The notes: generated by a model not told the origin, from the sequence alone. 64,000 nt of DNA from Gammaproteobacteria bacterium (GCA_029862005.1 JAOTYD010000010.1:1-64000), one strand, 5' to 3'. Shown: positions 1 to 7,900, numbered from the stretch's first letter. A program made the numbers and translations.

Positions 1-2
1 CT

Positions 3-584
3 TACCGGATTGAACAAAAGCATAGATTTCCCGAATACCGCTGTTTGCCGGTTTCAGCATTTGGCGATCCCAGTGCGCAGCTGCTGATAGTCGGTCTCGC
101 GCCGGGATTACACGGGGCTAACGCGACCGGGAGGCCTTTCACGGGTGATGCATCCGGTGATCTGCTGTTTGCAACCCTGCACAAGTTCGGCTTTGCCAGC
201 AGCCCGGTTTCGCACAGCTGCGACGACGAAATGCAGCTAATCGATTGTCGAATTACCAATGCGGTCAAATGTGTCCCACCCGGAAACCGGCCAAGCGGAA
301 CTGAGATTGATCGCTGCTCCGGTTATCTCCGATCTGAAATTTCGGCCCTGGCACCCGGTTCCATTTTACTGGCACTCGGCACGATTGCACACCGCGCATC
401 ACTGAAAGCACTGAAACTGACCCAGGCACGCTATCGGTTTTACCAGCAGGCCGAATATGATTTACCGGATGGCCTGAAGCTGATTGACTCGATTCATCCC
501 AGCAAATACAACCAGAATACCCGAAGGATCACTGCGCACATGTTTGAAGCGACCTTCGATCGAATCAGGCTGATACTGCAATGA
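3..584 (+). CDS. Family 5 (UDGb-type) uracil-DNA glycosylase, 5' end outside window
   Basis: The reading frame is open from base 3, so the true start lies upstream of the window; the first internal start-like codon (TTG at 45) falls inside the conserved fold. Visible motifs are GFGDP-like AFGDPSAQ, the glycosylase motif VGLAPGLHGANATGR (roughly residues 25-40 of the visible part), FTGDASGD and, near the C-terminus, a DSIHPSKYNQN segment matching the HPSxxN motif of uracil-DNA glycosylases. Family 5 enzymes remove uracil, and often hypoxanthine or other deaminated bases, from DNA and carry a 4Fe-4S cluster; cysteines such as those in VKCVPPGNRP and RCSGYL fit this. The stop overlaps the uvrC start by ATGA, so the two repair genes are probably translated together. 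Confidence 0.85.
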   Translation, partial: YRIEQKHRFPEYRCLPVSAFGDPSAQLLIVGLAPGLHGANATGRPFTGDASGDLLFATLHKFGFASSPVSHSCDDEMQLIDCRITNAVKCVPPGNRPSGTEIDRCSGYLRSEISALAPGSILLALGTIAHRASLKALKLTQARYRFYQQAEYDLPDGLKLIDSIHPSKYNQNTRRITAHMFEATFDRIRLILQ

Positions 585-2410
585 ACCAGCGGCAGCATTT
601 CGATCATAAAGGTTTTCTGGCCACGGTCAGCAGTAAACCCGGTGTCTACCGCATGATCGACCGAAACGACAAGGTGATCTATGTCGGTAAAGCCAAGAAC
701 CTGAAAAAGCGGCTCTCCAGTTATTTTCGCAAAACCGGTTTATCAACCCGCATCATCTCACTGGTTAATAACATCGGTTCAATCGAAGTCATCAACACGC
801 GCACCGAAAGCGAAGCACTGCTGCTGGAAAACGATTTAATCAAGAACCTCAATCCGCGCTACAACATCCTGTTTCGTGATGATAAAAGCTATCCTTACAT
901 CTGCCTCAGTAACCATGACTTTCCACGCCTGACCGTTTTCAGGGGCAAACCCGATAAACGCAAGGGGACATTTTATGGCCCGTTCCCGAGCGCCGGGTCG
1001 ATTCGATATACCATCAACCATGTGCAGCGCATGTTCCAGCTGCGTAATTGCGAAGATTCTGCACTGTCGAATCGCACCCGCGCGTGCTTACAGTATCAAA
1101 TCAAGCGTTGTACCGGTCCCTGCGTCGGACACACGGACAAGGAAAGTTATCGTTCGCAGATCGAACAGGCGCAGATGTTTCTCGAAGGTAAAAGCGACGA
1201 GCTCATCGACCAACAGATCGAACTCATGGAAAAATACTCGTCCGAACTCGATTTCGAACAGGCGGCACAGGTTCGCGACCGCATCGAAACCTTGCGGCGG
1301 GTTACCGAAAAACAGTTTGTCACCGATTTCAATGGAGACATTGACATCATCGCCTGCGAATTGCGCCAGGATTTCAGCTGTATCCAGTTGTTCATGATTC
1401 GCAATGGTACGTCGCTCGGCAACAAAGCCTTTTTTAATCGTGCCAAACTTGATACCGATGCGCCGAGTCTGCTTGAAACCTTCATCATGCAACATTATTC
1501 CAATCACCCGGCCCCGGGAGAGATTATCGTCAGCCATGATCTCGAAAACGTCGAATTGCTTGCCGACTCTTTACATCTGCTCAGTCATTCGCGGGTCAGG
1601 ATAACGCACCGGGTTCGCGGTAAACGCCAGCGCGCACTGGAGAGTGCAATCAACAACGCGAAACAGGCACTGGAAAGCTACCTGCTTTCAGCGAGCTTGC
1701 TCAGCAAGCGATTTCAGAACCTGGTCGAAATTTTACATCTCGAAGCGCCTCCCGAGCGTATCGAATGCTTCGATATCAGCCATACCATGGGTGAATCGAC
1801 CAAGGCGTCCTGCGTCGTGTATGGCAGGGAGGGCCCCATAAAAAGCGAATATCGACGTTACAATATTAAAGATATCACGCCGGGTGACGATTACGGCGCG
1901 ATGCGCCAGGTACTGGAACGCCGATACAGCAAGCGCCAGAATTCTCCCGAACAACTACCTGACCTGATTTTAATCGATGGCGGAAAAGGCCAACTCGGCA
2001 TAGCACTGGACGTGCTGGAGTCGATGAATATACCGAACATCAAGGAAAATCTAAGGGTTTTCGGAATCGCCAAAGGTGTCGAGCGACGCGCCGGTTACGA
2101 AGACATCATCGACGAAGAGATGTCATCCCTAAATTTTTCGATGGATTCGCCGGCACTGCTGCTGATTCAGCAGATTCGTGATGAGGCGCATCGATTTGCG
2201 ATTACAGGACATCGCCAGGCCCGCGCAAAAACGCGGCGCAAATCCAGGCTCGAGGAAATTCCGGGTATCGGCGTAAGAAAAAGGCAGCTGTTACTGAATA
2301 CCTTTGGTGGATTACAAGGCGTGCAGGCTGCCGGGGTCGAGGAACTGATGCAAATCAAGGGCATTAACCGGGAGACCGCTCAGGCGATTTATGATAGGTT
2401 CCACGGTTAG
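581..2410 (+). CDS. uvrC: Excinuclease ABC subunit C (UvrC)
   Basis: The 609-residue protein has normal UvrC length and domain order. A GIY-YIG nuclease domain occupies about residues 15-95 (KPGVYRM near 19, VIYVGKAKN near 32), followed by a UVR domain near 200-235 (a stretch rich in ELDFEQAAQVRDRI-type residues), an RNase H-like second nuclease domain near 390-540 (ECFDISHTMG, LILIDGGKGQL) and C-terminal helix-hairpin-helix repeats (IPGIGVRKRQLL, IKGINRETA). UvrC makes both incisions in nucleotide excision repair after UvrA/UvrB damage recognition. ATG at 581 overlaps the upstream glycosylase stop. The gene is followed by pgsA and a tRNA cluster, the arrangement known from Escherichia coli and relatives. 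Confidence 0.98.
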   Translation: MNQRQHFDHKGFLATVSSKPGVYRMIDRNDKVIYVGKAKNLKKRLSSYFRKTGLSTRIISLVNNIGSIEVINTRTESEALLLENDLIKNLNPRYNILFRDDKSYPYICLSNHDFPRLTVFRGKPDKRKGTFYGPFPSAGSIRYTINHVQRMFQLRNCEDSALSNRTRACLQYQIKRCTGPCVGHTDKESYRSQIEQAQMFLEGKSDELIDQQIELMEKYSSELDFEQAAQVRDRIETLRRVTEKQFVTDFNGDIDIIACELRQDFSCIQLFMIRNGTSLGNKAFFNRAKLDTDAPSLLETFIMQHYSNHPAPGEIIVSHDLENVELLADSLHLLSHSRVRITHRVRGKRQRALESAINNAKQALESYLLSASLLSKRFQNLVEILHLEAPPERIECFDISHTMGESTKASCVVYGREGPIKSEYRRYNIKDITPGDDYGAMRQVLERRYSKRQNSPEQLPDLILIDGGKGQLGIALDVLESMNIPNIKENLRVFGIAKGVERRAGYEDIIDEEMSSLNFSMDSPALLLIQQIRDEAHRFAITGHRQARAKTRRKSRLEEIPGIGVRKRQLLLNTFGGLQGVQAAGVEELMQIKGINRETAQAIYDRFHG

Positions 2411-2428
2411 ACCGTTGACTGGCGAGCC

Positions 2429-2989
2429 ATGAAAATAACCTTGCCCACCGCGATTACGCTGTTTCGAATTGTCCTGATTCCGCTTTTCGTCATTGTGTTT
2501 TATTTACCTTTTGGCTGGGCTAATGTCGCCGCAACTTTGATTTTTGCAATTGCCGGTATAAGCGATTGGGTGGATGGATTCCTGGCCCGTTCAATGCAGC
2601 AGGAATCGTCGTTTGGTGCTTTCCTTGATCCGGTAGCTGACAAATTGATGGTTGTCGTGATTATCGTTGTGCTGGTGGAGGCTCACCCGAGTATTTACAT
2701 GGTCTTACCATCGGTTATCATTGTCGCCCGGGAGATATCAATTTCTGCTTTGCGTGAATGGATGGCACAACTGGGCAGCAGTACTACGGTACAGGTATCG
2801 TTCATTGGCAAATCCAAGACGGTTGCACAGATGCTGGCACTCGGTTTCATGATATTTTCTGAGCCGTTCATGGATTTACCTATCTTTGAAATAGGCCTCT
2901 GGATTTACTATGTCGCGGCATTGTTGACCATTGTTTCGATGATGATTTACCTGCGCGCGGCCTGGCCTGTGATAAGCCGACATGGATGA
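2429..2989 (+). CDS. pgsA: CDP-diacylglycerol-glycerol-3-phosphate 3-phosphatidyltransferase
   Basis: This 186-residue integral membrane protein carries the complete CDP-alcohol phosphotransferase signature: D46, D49, G50, A53, R54, G63, D67 and D71, spaced as D-x2-DG-x2-AR-x8-G-x3-D-x3-D. Several hydrophobic segments flank it (about 8-40, 72-85, 125-140 and 155-175). PgsA forms phosphatidylglycerophosphate from CDP-diacylglycerol and glycerol-3-phosphate, the committed step to phosphatidylglycerol and cardiolipin in the inner membrane. It starts 18 bases after uvrC and precedes tRNA-Gly; this uvrC-pgsA-tRNA order is conserved in gammaproteobacteria. Confidence 0.96.
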   Translation: MKITLPTAITLFRIVLIPLFVIVFYLPFGWANVAATLIFAIAGISDWVDGFLARSMQQESSFGAFLDPVADKLMVVVIIVVLVEAHPSIYMVLPSVIIVAREISISALREWMAQLGSSTTVQVSFIGKSKTVAQMLALGFMIFSEPFMDLPIFEIGLWIYYVAALLTIVSMMIYLRAAWPVISRHG

Positions 2990-3010
2990 CAGGACCCGCA
3001 GGGAGCTGGC

Positions 3011-3038
3011 TTGACAGCTAAGGGTGAATCTATAGAAT
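3011..3038 (+). promoter_or_regulatory. Sigma-70 type promoter of the tRNA genes
   Basis: A perfect -35 hexamer TTGACA (3011-3016) and a -10-like TAGAAT (3033-3038) are separated by 16 bases, and the tRNA-Gly gene starts 12 bases after the -10 element. The bases just downstream of the -10 (AACGGC) are moderately GC-rich, as is common at stable-RNA promoters. No experimental support; the assignment is by consensus match only. Confidence 0.6.
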
Positions 3039-3050
3039 AACGGCTCTTTT

Positions 3051-3126
3051 GCGGGAATAGCTCAGCTGGTAGAGCACAACCTTGCCAAGGTTGGGGTCGC
3101 GAGTTCGAATCTCGTTTCCCGCTCCA
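3051..3126 (+). tRNA. tRNA-Gly (GCC)
   Basis: A 76-base cloverleaf with acceptor stem GCGGGAA pairing with TTCCCGC, an anticodon arm with loop TTGCCAA (anticodon GCC at 3084-3086), T-loop GTTCGAATC and an encoded CCA at 3124-3126. It is the first of three tRNAs downstream of pgsA, matching the glyW-cysT-leuZ order of E. coli. Confidence 0.98.
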
Positions 3127-3134
3127 GTTTTCAT

Positions 3135-3160
3135 GCCTCGATTCGATCGGGGCTTTTTTT
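3135..3160 (+). terminator. Intrinsic terminator after tRNA-Gly
   Basis: An 8-bp stem (GCCTCGAT at 3135-3142 with ATCGGGGC at 3146-3153, one G-T pair) closes a 3-base loop and is followed directly by seven T residues (3154-3160). This is a textbook Rho-independent terminator lying between tRNA-Gly and tRNA-Cys. It implies that the last two tRNAs are transcribed by partial read-through or from their own promoter. Confidence 0.8.
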
Positions 3161-3225
3161 GGCCATCGCTATTCAGTAAAGTAGCATGTCCGGGGCTCTT
3201 CGTTAGGCGGAAAAGCCTTTTCATT

Positions 3226-3299
3226 GGCTGGGTGGCAGAGTGGTTATGCAGCGGCCTGCAAAGCCGTGTACGGCGGTTCGATTCCGCCCTCAGCCTCCA
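3226..3299 (+). tRNA. tRNA-Cys (GCA)
   Basis: A 74-base cloverleaf with acceptor GGCTGGG pairing with CTCAGCC (one G-T pair), D-arm GGCAGAGTGGTTATGC, anticodon GCA at 3258-3260 within the GCGGCCTGCAAAGCCGT arm, T-loop GTTCGATTC, discriminator T and encoded CCA at 3297-3299. Confidence 0.98.
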
Positions 3300-3306
3300 T
3301 TCATTT

Positions 3307-3394
3307 GCCCGGATGGCGAAATTGGTAGACGCAAGGGACTTAAAATCCCTCGACCTTAACGGTCGTGCCGGTTCGACTCCGGCTCCGGGCACCA
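3307..3394 (+). tRNA. tRNA-Leu (UAA)
   Basis: An 88-base class II tRNA with acceptor GCCCGGA pairing with TCCGGGC, anticodon loop CTTAAAA (anticodon TAA at 3341-3343) between AGGGA and TCCCT, a long variable arm (around CGACCTTAACGGTCG), T-loop GTTCGACTC and encoded CCA at 3392-3394. It starts 7 bases after tRNA-Cys, so the two are probably cotranscribed. No terminator is evident downstream. Confidence 0.98.
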
Positions 3395-3521
3395 CCTACA
3401 AAACCAATATTAACAAGCACTTATTTCTTAAACCTCATGTAACATTTAGATTGGATTTGTTTCCAATATTTTTATTTAAATCCAGTACTACCCAATACCG
3501 CGGATCGTAAAAAGGCTGAAA

Positions 3522-5174
3522 TTGATAACATTGGTCAACAGTTTGTATTCGGGTTTTGTTGAATTCCCAAAATACTTGCGCGAGTTTCGTGCGAGTATCG
3601 TGGTATGTCTGTTTCTGGCGATAATGGGACATTCACGGGCACAAGATTGTAGTCCTCCTGACAAAAGACTAGAAGGATTGCCCATCCTCGAGGTCACAAT
3701 CGACAACAATGACATCTTCGATCTAGAGCAAGAAGATCAGAATTTATGGATTCACAAATGGGCTAACAAACTTCATATTAATACGCGGAAAAAAACAATC
3801 GAGGAACAGCTGTTGTTCGATCCTCAGGACGGCTATAACCAGCAACTGATAAATGAGACCGAGCGCCTGTTACGTAACCGGAATTATATCCACGACGCAG
3901 AAATCACCGCGGAGGAAGTTTGCGGAAAAGGTGTGAAACTGACGGTCGCAACCACTGACAACTGGACTTTAACGCCAAGCATCACAGTCAGTCGGTCTGG
4001 CGGGGAGACACGTACGGCTTTCGAAATCGAAGAGTCAAATCTGCTAGGACTGGGAACCGAAATTAAGATCCTGTCGGAGTCCGATGAGGAGAGGGACTCA
4101 GATGCTTTCGTCTACAGGGACATCAACTGGTTAGGGAATCTCAAGACCTTGAAACTGGAGCTTGCAGACAATAGCGATGGCCACGTTTACGAGGTGGACC
4201 TGGCGCGCCCATTTATAAAACAGGATTCAAAATACGCCTGGTCGATATGGCCCTCTTCGATTGAAAGAGAGAACCCGATTTACGAACAGGGTGACGAGGT
4301 GGCAAAAGTGGGGGAGATGAACGATTCGCTGCTGTTGAGTTATGGATGGTCTGACGGTCTGGTCGGTGATTCGGTTTCAAGGTATCGCCTGGGGTGGTTT
4401 GCCAACAGGCTGAGGTATAACACGGTTGATGATCCGAATATAGAACTACCGGAAGATGTAGACAAGAGTTATCCCTTTATCGAGTATGAGCATTTGAATG
4501 TTAAATATGTAGAGAGAATTAATTTCCGGGTGATGGGCATAACCGAGGATATCAAGTTGGGCACCAGTATGAGAACCAGAATCGGGTGGAAGGACGCGGC
4601 CTACGAATCGACACAGGAAGGTTATGTACTGGAGTTCGATTATAGTTTAGGCAACTTTATTTCAACGCATACCCTGGGACTTTTTGATCTGAGGTTGAGC
4701 CATGAATCTAACAAAACGATCGACGACACCGGCCGAATTGTGATGCGAGGGCAGCTATACAATTTTCGGGGTGTAAATGACAGTTACGTGTTTAGCAGCA
4801 GGCTGGAAGCGGCGCAAAATCCCGAACTATTTGAACGGATTGAGGTCGGTGGTGATTCCGGGTTGAAGGGATATCCGGTTCGGTTTCAGAATGGGGAGCG
4901 AGCATTCACGCTTTCCGCGGAACGGCGGGTATACTTCAACGTGTATCTCTGGCAACTGTTTAAATTTGGATTTGCAGTATTTGCGGAAGCCGGCTCGGCC
5001 TGGGACAACGGGGAAAATCCGATCTGGCTTAGTGATGTTGGAACCGGTCTACGCCTGGTATCGACCCGTCAATCCAACTCCAAGGTTCTGCATATCGATA
5101 TCGCCTTCCCGCTTAGTGAGAAAGAGGACATTGATGATTACCAGCTTTTCGTCAGGGCAAGAACCGAATTTTAG
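3522..5174 (+). CDS. Omp85/BamA-TamA superfamily outer-membrane beta-barrel protein
   Basis: The 550-residue protein has a hydrophobic signal-type segment near residues 26-38 ending before AQD, one POTRA-like module at about 50-135 (LPILEVTIDNNDIFDL onward), and a long beta-rich C-terminal part ending in Phe. The segment GDSGLKGYPV near residue 447 matches the (L)RGY-type loop motif of Omp85 barrels. Family members insert or transport proteins or lipids at the outer membrane; with a single POTRA this is not BamA itself and is shorter than TamA. The assigned start is a TTG and later TTG or GTG codons (for example near 3600) would fit the signal peptide better, so the N-terminus is uncertain. 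It stands alone between tRNA-Leu and a dioxygenase gene; no partner such as tamB is adjacent. Confidence 0.75.
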   Translation: MITLVNSLYSGFVEFPKYLREFRASIVVCLFLAIMGHSRAQDCSPPDKRLEGLPILEVTIDNNDIFDLEQEDQNLWIHKWANKLHINTRKKTIEEQLLFDPQDGYNQQLINETERLLRNRNYIHDAEITAEEVCGKGVKLTVATTDNWTLTPSITVSRSGGETRTAFEIEESNLLGLGTEIKILSESDEERDSDAFVYRDINWLGNLKTLKLELADNSDGHVYEVDLARPFIKQDSKYAWSIWPSSIERENPIYEQGDEVAKVGEMNDSLLLSYGWSDGLVGDSVSRYRLGWFANRLRYNTVDDPNIELPEDVDKSYPFIEYEHLNVKYVERINFRVMGITEDIKLGTSMRTRIGWKDAAYESTQEGYVLEFDYSLGNFISTHTLGLFDLRLSHESNKTIDDTGRIVMRGQLYNFRGVNDSYVFSSRLEAAQNPELFERIEVGGDSGLKGYPVRFQNGERAFTLSAERRVYFNVYLWQLFKFGFAVFAEAGSAWDNGENPIWLSDVGTGLRLVSTRQSNSKVLHIDIAFPLSEKEDIDDYQLFVRARTEF

Positions 5175-5530
5175 CAGCGACGCTATTGCAGATCGACCAA
5201 ATCAGTCAGGTTCTCGATTTCGATCGTAGGCTCGATTCTCCAGAGATCTAACACCGCGTTGGTCGCTTTAAATCGACTGGGATCATATCGCCGATGGTAT
5301 GCCAAGGGCAGAATTCCCGACTCAGTCTTCGAAGTAAAGCTGGATACATCTCCATGTTAATTCGCCAAAGCCGCTGTTTTTTTATAAGGTATGAGGTCCG
5401 CTTTCAGTTGCGGTTTCAACCGGTCGATAGCTGACCCTCATCTGTAAAATTCGAGTGTCTGCTCTTTGATTGTCCAGAAGGAATTACATGCCAGACAGAG
5501 ATTAACTTTTCAGTTAAACTTACTTTACCT
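5175..5530. other. Intergenic stretch with a possible decayed gene end
   Basis: These 356 bases hold no intact gene I can support. On the minus strand, 5356 down to 5183 is a stop-to-stop open stretch of about 57 codons that ends in an acidic/hydrophobic tail (TIEIENLTDLVDLQ) reminiscent of HAD-type phosphatase C-termini. It has no start codon context or upstream part. The rest, 5357-5530, is AT-rich and probably contains the promoter of the downstream dioxygenase, but no confident hexamers were found. Confidence 0.4.
5183..5356 (-). pseudogene. Possible 3' remnant of a minus-strand gene
   Basis: Read leftward, this stretch encodes SSFTSKTESGILPLAYHRR and then a helix-like region ending in NLTDLVDLQ and a TAG stop at 5185-5183. 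It is preceded by an in-frame TAA. The tail pattern (Pro-x-Ile-x-Ile then Leu-x-x-Leu-hydrophobic) resembles the last strand and helix of HAD-family hydrolases, but no catalytic motif is present. It could equally be chance open sequence. Confidence 0.2.
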
Positions 5531-6736
5531 TTGGGCGATTCGATAATTCTACGGTTGAATTCATCCCCCAACACTGACCATTCCACAAGAAAGCCTCTTT
5601 CGATTGAGAAGATTGAAAGACATAAGCGCTGCATAACAATTATCTGGCAAGATGGGCGGCAAAGTGAATTTCACCACCTGTGGTTGCGTGACAATTGTAC
5701 CTGCCCGCAATGTGGTGACCGCAGTGGTGGCCACCGCTACCTGGAACTCGGAAATATTGACCCGGAAATTACGCCCGACGAAGTTAGGCTAAGTGCGACT
5801 GGATCCCTTCAGATCCACTGGAAGGGTGACGGTCATATCACCACTTACTCACCCGCCTGGTTACGCGAAAATTGTTATTCGTGCGAGGCCATCGCTGAGC
5901 GACGAGGCCAATCGAAGCTGTGGTACTCGGCACTTAACGGCCATATCCCCGAATGGAATTACAACGAGGTTGTCGCCGATGAATCGATTCGTCTGCAAAT
6001 GTTTCAGCGTATTGATGATTATGGTTTTGTTATCCTCAATGCGGTTCCGACACACCAGGACGAGATCGAACGGCTGGCGGCAGTGTTCGGATTTATTCGT
6101 CAGACCCATTATGGGCGAGTATTTGACCTGATTTCGACACTGCAACAGCGTATCCTGGCGCAAACCTCACATGCTATCCGTCCTCACAACGACGAGTTGT
6201 TTCGCAATCCAATTCCGGGTCTGTTCATGATGCATTGCCTGCAGGCCAGCGAATGCGGAGGCGGTGCGTCGATCCTGGTCGACGGATTCAACGCGGCTCA
6301 CAAGTTGCGAACCCATAATAAGAATCTATTTGACCTGTTATGCGAGGTCCCTATACCGCATCGAAGATTTCTCTTAGACGACGTGGACGATGTAGCCCTG
6401 GCGGCGAACTGGCGTACCATCGAATTGAATCGACATGGTGATATCGAAGCGGTTCACATCAATGAACGAACCATGGCACCCCTGGATACGACGGCAGAAC
6501 TGATCGAACCGGTTTACCGGGCGCTACGGGAAATGCTGTCACTGGTTTACGACGCAAAAGCCTTCGTGCAATATCGACTGGAGCCAGGGCAGGCCGTCGT
6601 CATGGATAATCATCGCGTTTTGCATGCCCGCACGACATTCAACGGTAATCGGCACATCCGGCAGTGCCACGTGGATCGGGACGAGTTTTTTAGCCGGCTG
6701 CGTGCGTTACGCCGTCGCAGGGATAACGAGGTTTAA
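5531..6736 (+). CDS. Gamma-butyrobetaine hydroxylase-like Fe(II)/2-oxoglutarate dioxygenase
   Basis: The 401-residue protein has the two-domain architecture of gamma-butyrobetaine dioxygenase. The N-terminal GBBH-like (DUF971) domain carries a zinc-type cluster WLRDNCTCPQC with C56, C58 and C61. The C-terminal TauD/TfdA domain carries the iron triad: H219-x-D221 in RPHNDE and distal H365 with R367 in RVLHAR. Known relatives hydroxylate gamma-butyrobetaine to L-carnitine or oxidise similar trimethylammonium compounds; the substrate here is not proven. No carnitine genes adjoin it, but an MttB/flavoprotein module for N-methyl compounds lies 45 kb away. The start is a TTG at 5531; another TTG at 5555 is possible, and neither has a clear ribosome-binding site. 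Confidence 0.85.
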   Translation: MGDSIILRLNSSPNTDHSTRKPLSIEKIERHKRCITIIWQDGRQSEFHHLWLRDNCTCPQCGDRSGGHRYLELGNIDPEITPDEVRLSATGSLQIHWKGDGHITTYSPAWLRENCYSCEAIAERRGQSKLWYSALNGHIPEWNYNEVVADESIRLQMFQRIDDYGFVILNAVPTHQDEIERLAAVFGFIRQTHYGRVFDLISTLQQRILAQTSHAIRPHNDELFRNPIPGLFMMHCLQASECGGGASILVDGFNAAHKLRTHNKNLFDLLCEVPIPHRRFLLDDVDDVALAANWRTIELNRHGDIEAVHINERTMAPLDTTAELIEPVYRALREMLSLVYDAKAFVQYRLEPGQAVVMDNHRVLHARTTFNGNRHIRQCHVDRDEFFSRLRALRRRRDNEV

Positions 6737-6797
6737 TCTCGATATTAAAACCTGCTGGAGATCCACGATCGTTAGGTGAGGCCAATAACGACAGATA

Positions 6798-7112
6798 TTA
6801 CTGGGTCGTAGCGTCTTCGCGGATCGTTTCGACGCAAGTCCAGCCCCAGGAACCCAGCTTTTCAATGAATTCGTTGGCTTTTGCGTCACAGTAGGAACCA
6901 TCGTTTTGTGCATTCCAAAGAATCTGGTCTTCGACGCCTTCGGTCAATTTCTTGTAAACGACCTGGCAGGGGGCCGGCGACGGTCCCAATCTCTCTACGT
7001 GCACTTCCCGAACGTCGTTGCCAAAACGGCAGCTCCAGGAATCTGCATATGCACTCAGTGGCGTTAGCAATGTGATTAAAAGTAGCAGTTTATTTCGATC
7101 GAGAAGTGTCAT
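6798..7112 (-). CDS. Small secreted protein of unknown function
   Basis: A 104-residue product with a clear signal peptide (charged start, hydrophobic LLLLITLLTPLSAYA, likely cleavage after ADS or AYA). The mature part is about 80 residues with four cysteines (WSCRFG, PCQVVY, SYCDAK, WTCVET), suggesting two disulfides in the periplasm. A purine-rich GGAGGATG lies just upstream of the ATG. It stands between the convergent dioxygenase gene and the CsrA/Sel1 pair. I do not recognise the family. Confidence 0.65.
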   Translation of the reverse strand: MTLLDRNKLLLLITLLTPLSAYADSWSCRFGNDVREVHVERLGPSPAPCQVVYKKLTEGVEDQILWNAQNDGSYCDAKANEFIEKLGSWGWTCVETIREDATTQ

Positions 7113-7280
7113 CTCACATCCTCCAGTATAGATTCACTATTTTATGCGCCCGCTCTACCGCGGACAACGTTCAGGACAGGCTAATTTAACTTAGCTCATA
7201 ATTGAGAAAATTTCATTAGAGAATAATATTCCGGGCGATTGTAATCTATTTCGGTTTCGAATATCGAGTCAGCTCGAAAA

Positions 7281-7712
7281 TCAATGTGACTTACTGCGTT
7301 TTGCCATCCATGCCCGTGCCAGTTTTTGTGCTTCAGCTACCTGATTCGGGCTCATTATCCGGGTTAACTTTTCAAGCTGAATCCTGGCCTTGTGATGCCC
7401 TTGTGCCGAGGCAACATTCAACCACAAATGCGCCCGGCAATAATCCTGTAAAACGCCCGTGCCTTTGATATGCATTAAACCCAGGTAGTACTGGCTGACA
7501 GCACAACCCCCGCCGGCCAGCTTGACAAAGTCCTTGTATGCGCGGTGATAAGATCCCGCAATGAAGGACTCGAAGGCATGATTGAATCTTTTCCTGCTGC
7601 TGTCCTCGATGCCTGTCGCACCCATGACCTCGTACCAGTCGCCGGCAGTTGCGGAGGGTATCTGCAGTAATTGGCCCACTTCTTTGTCTACGCTGTGGTG
7701 ATTGGCAGCCAT
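7281..7712 (-). CDS. Sel1-repeat-like protein coupled to the CsrA paralogue
   Basis: The 143-residue protein contains one clear Sel1/TPR-like repeat pair: AVSQYYLGLMHIKGTGVLQDY followed by RAHLWLNVASAQGHHKAR (about residues 70-115), with an N-terminal part that has no obvious motif. No signal peptide is visible, so it is probably cytoplasmic. Sel1 repeats mediate protein-protein contact. Its ATG overlaps the csrA-like stop in a TGATG arrangement (7710-7714), which indicates translational coupling and a shared function or dosage. Confidence 0.7.
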   Translation of the reverse strand: MAANHHSVDKEVGQLLQIPSATAGDWYEVMGATGIEDSSRKRFNHAFESFIAGSYHRAYKDFVKLAGGGCAVSQYYLGLMHIKGTGVLQDYCRAHLWLNVASAQGHHKARIQLEKLTRIMSPNQVAEAQKLARAWMAKRSKSH

Positions 7713-7900
7713 CAGATTTCCGTATGTTGTAATAGATCAGTTTGCCGATGTGGGGAATGCGTATCTTCGCCGCGAATTTGAATACCTTCGGGAACATCGA
7801 TCCCAAGCACCACCTGGCCCTGTTTGTTGTTGATAACAGTTACCCTGATAACTTCATCGATGATGACAGATTGATGATTTGTACAGCCTAGCACCAGCAT
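7712..7900 (-). CDS. Divergent CsrA/RsmA-family paralogue
   Basis: A 62-residue protein that aligns without gaps over the CsrA core: MLVL start, VIID-E, VTV, QVVLGIDVPEGIQI and then RGED. CsrA dimers bind GGA motifs in mRNA leaders using Leu4, Arg6 and Arg44. Leu4 is kept, but positions 6-7 are Cys-Thr instead of Arg-Arg, and position 44 is Gly with an Arg moved to 43. RNA recognition is therefore likely altered or lost. The C-terminus (SPHRQTDLLQHTEI) is unlike standard CsrA. A good ribosome-binding site (GAGGAG) precedes the ATG. The overlapping downstream gene encodes a Sel1-repeat protein. A canonical csrA is presumably elsewhere in the genome. Confidence 0.8.
   Translation of the reverse strand: MLVLGCTNHQSVIIDEVIRVTVINNKQGQVVLGIDVPEGIQIRGEDTHSPHRQTDLLQHTEI

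Noticed and set aside
3307-3394. tRNA-Leu as an integration site for a genomic island
   Set aside because: Genes after it look accessory, but no direct repeat of the tRNA 3' end and no integrase gene were found downstream.
3082-3510. Open frame of 142 codons across the three tRNA genes
   Set aside because: It runs through tRNA-Gly, tRNA-Cys and tRNA-Leu, whose structures are certain; the translation has no family resemblance.
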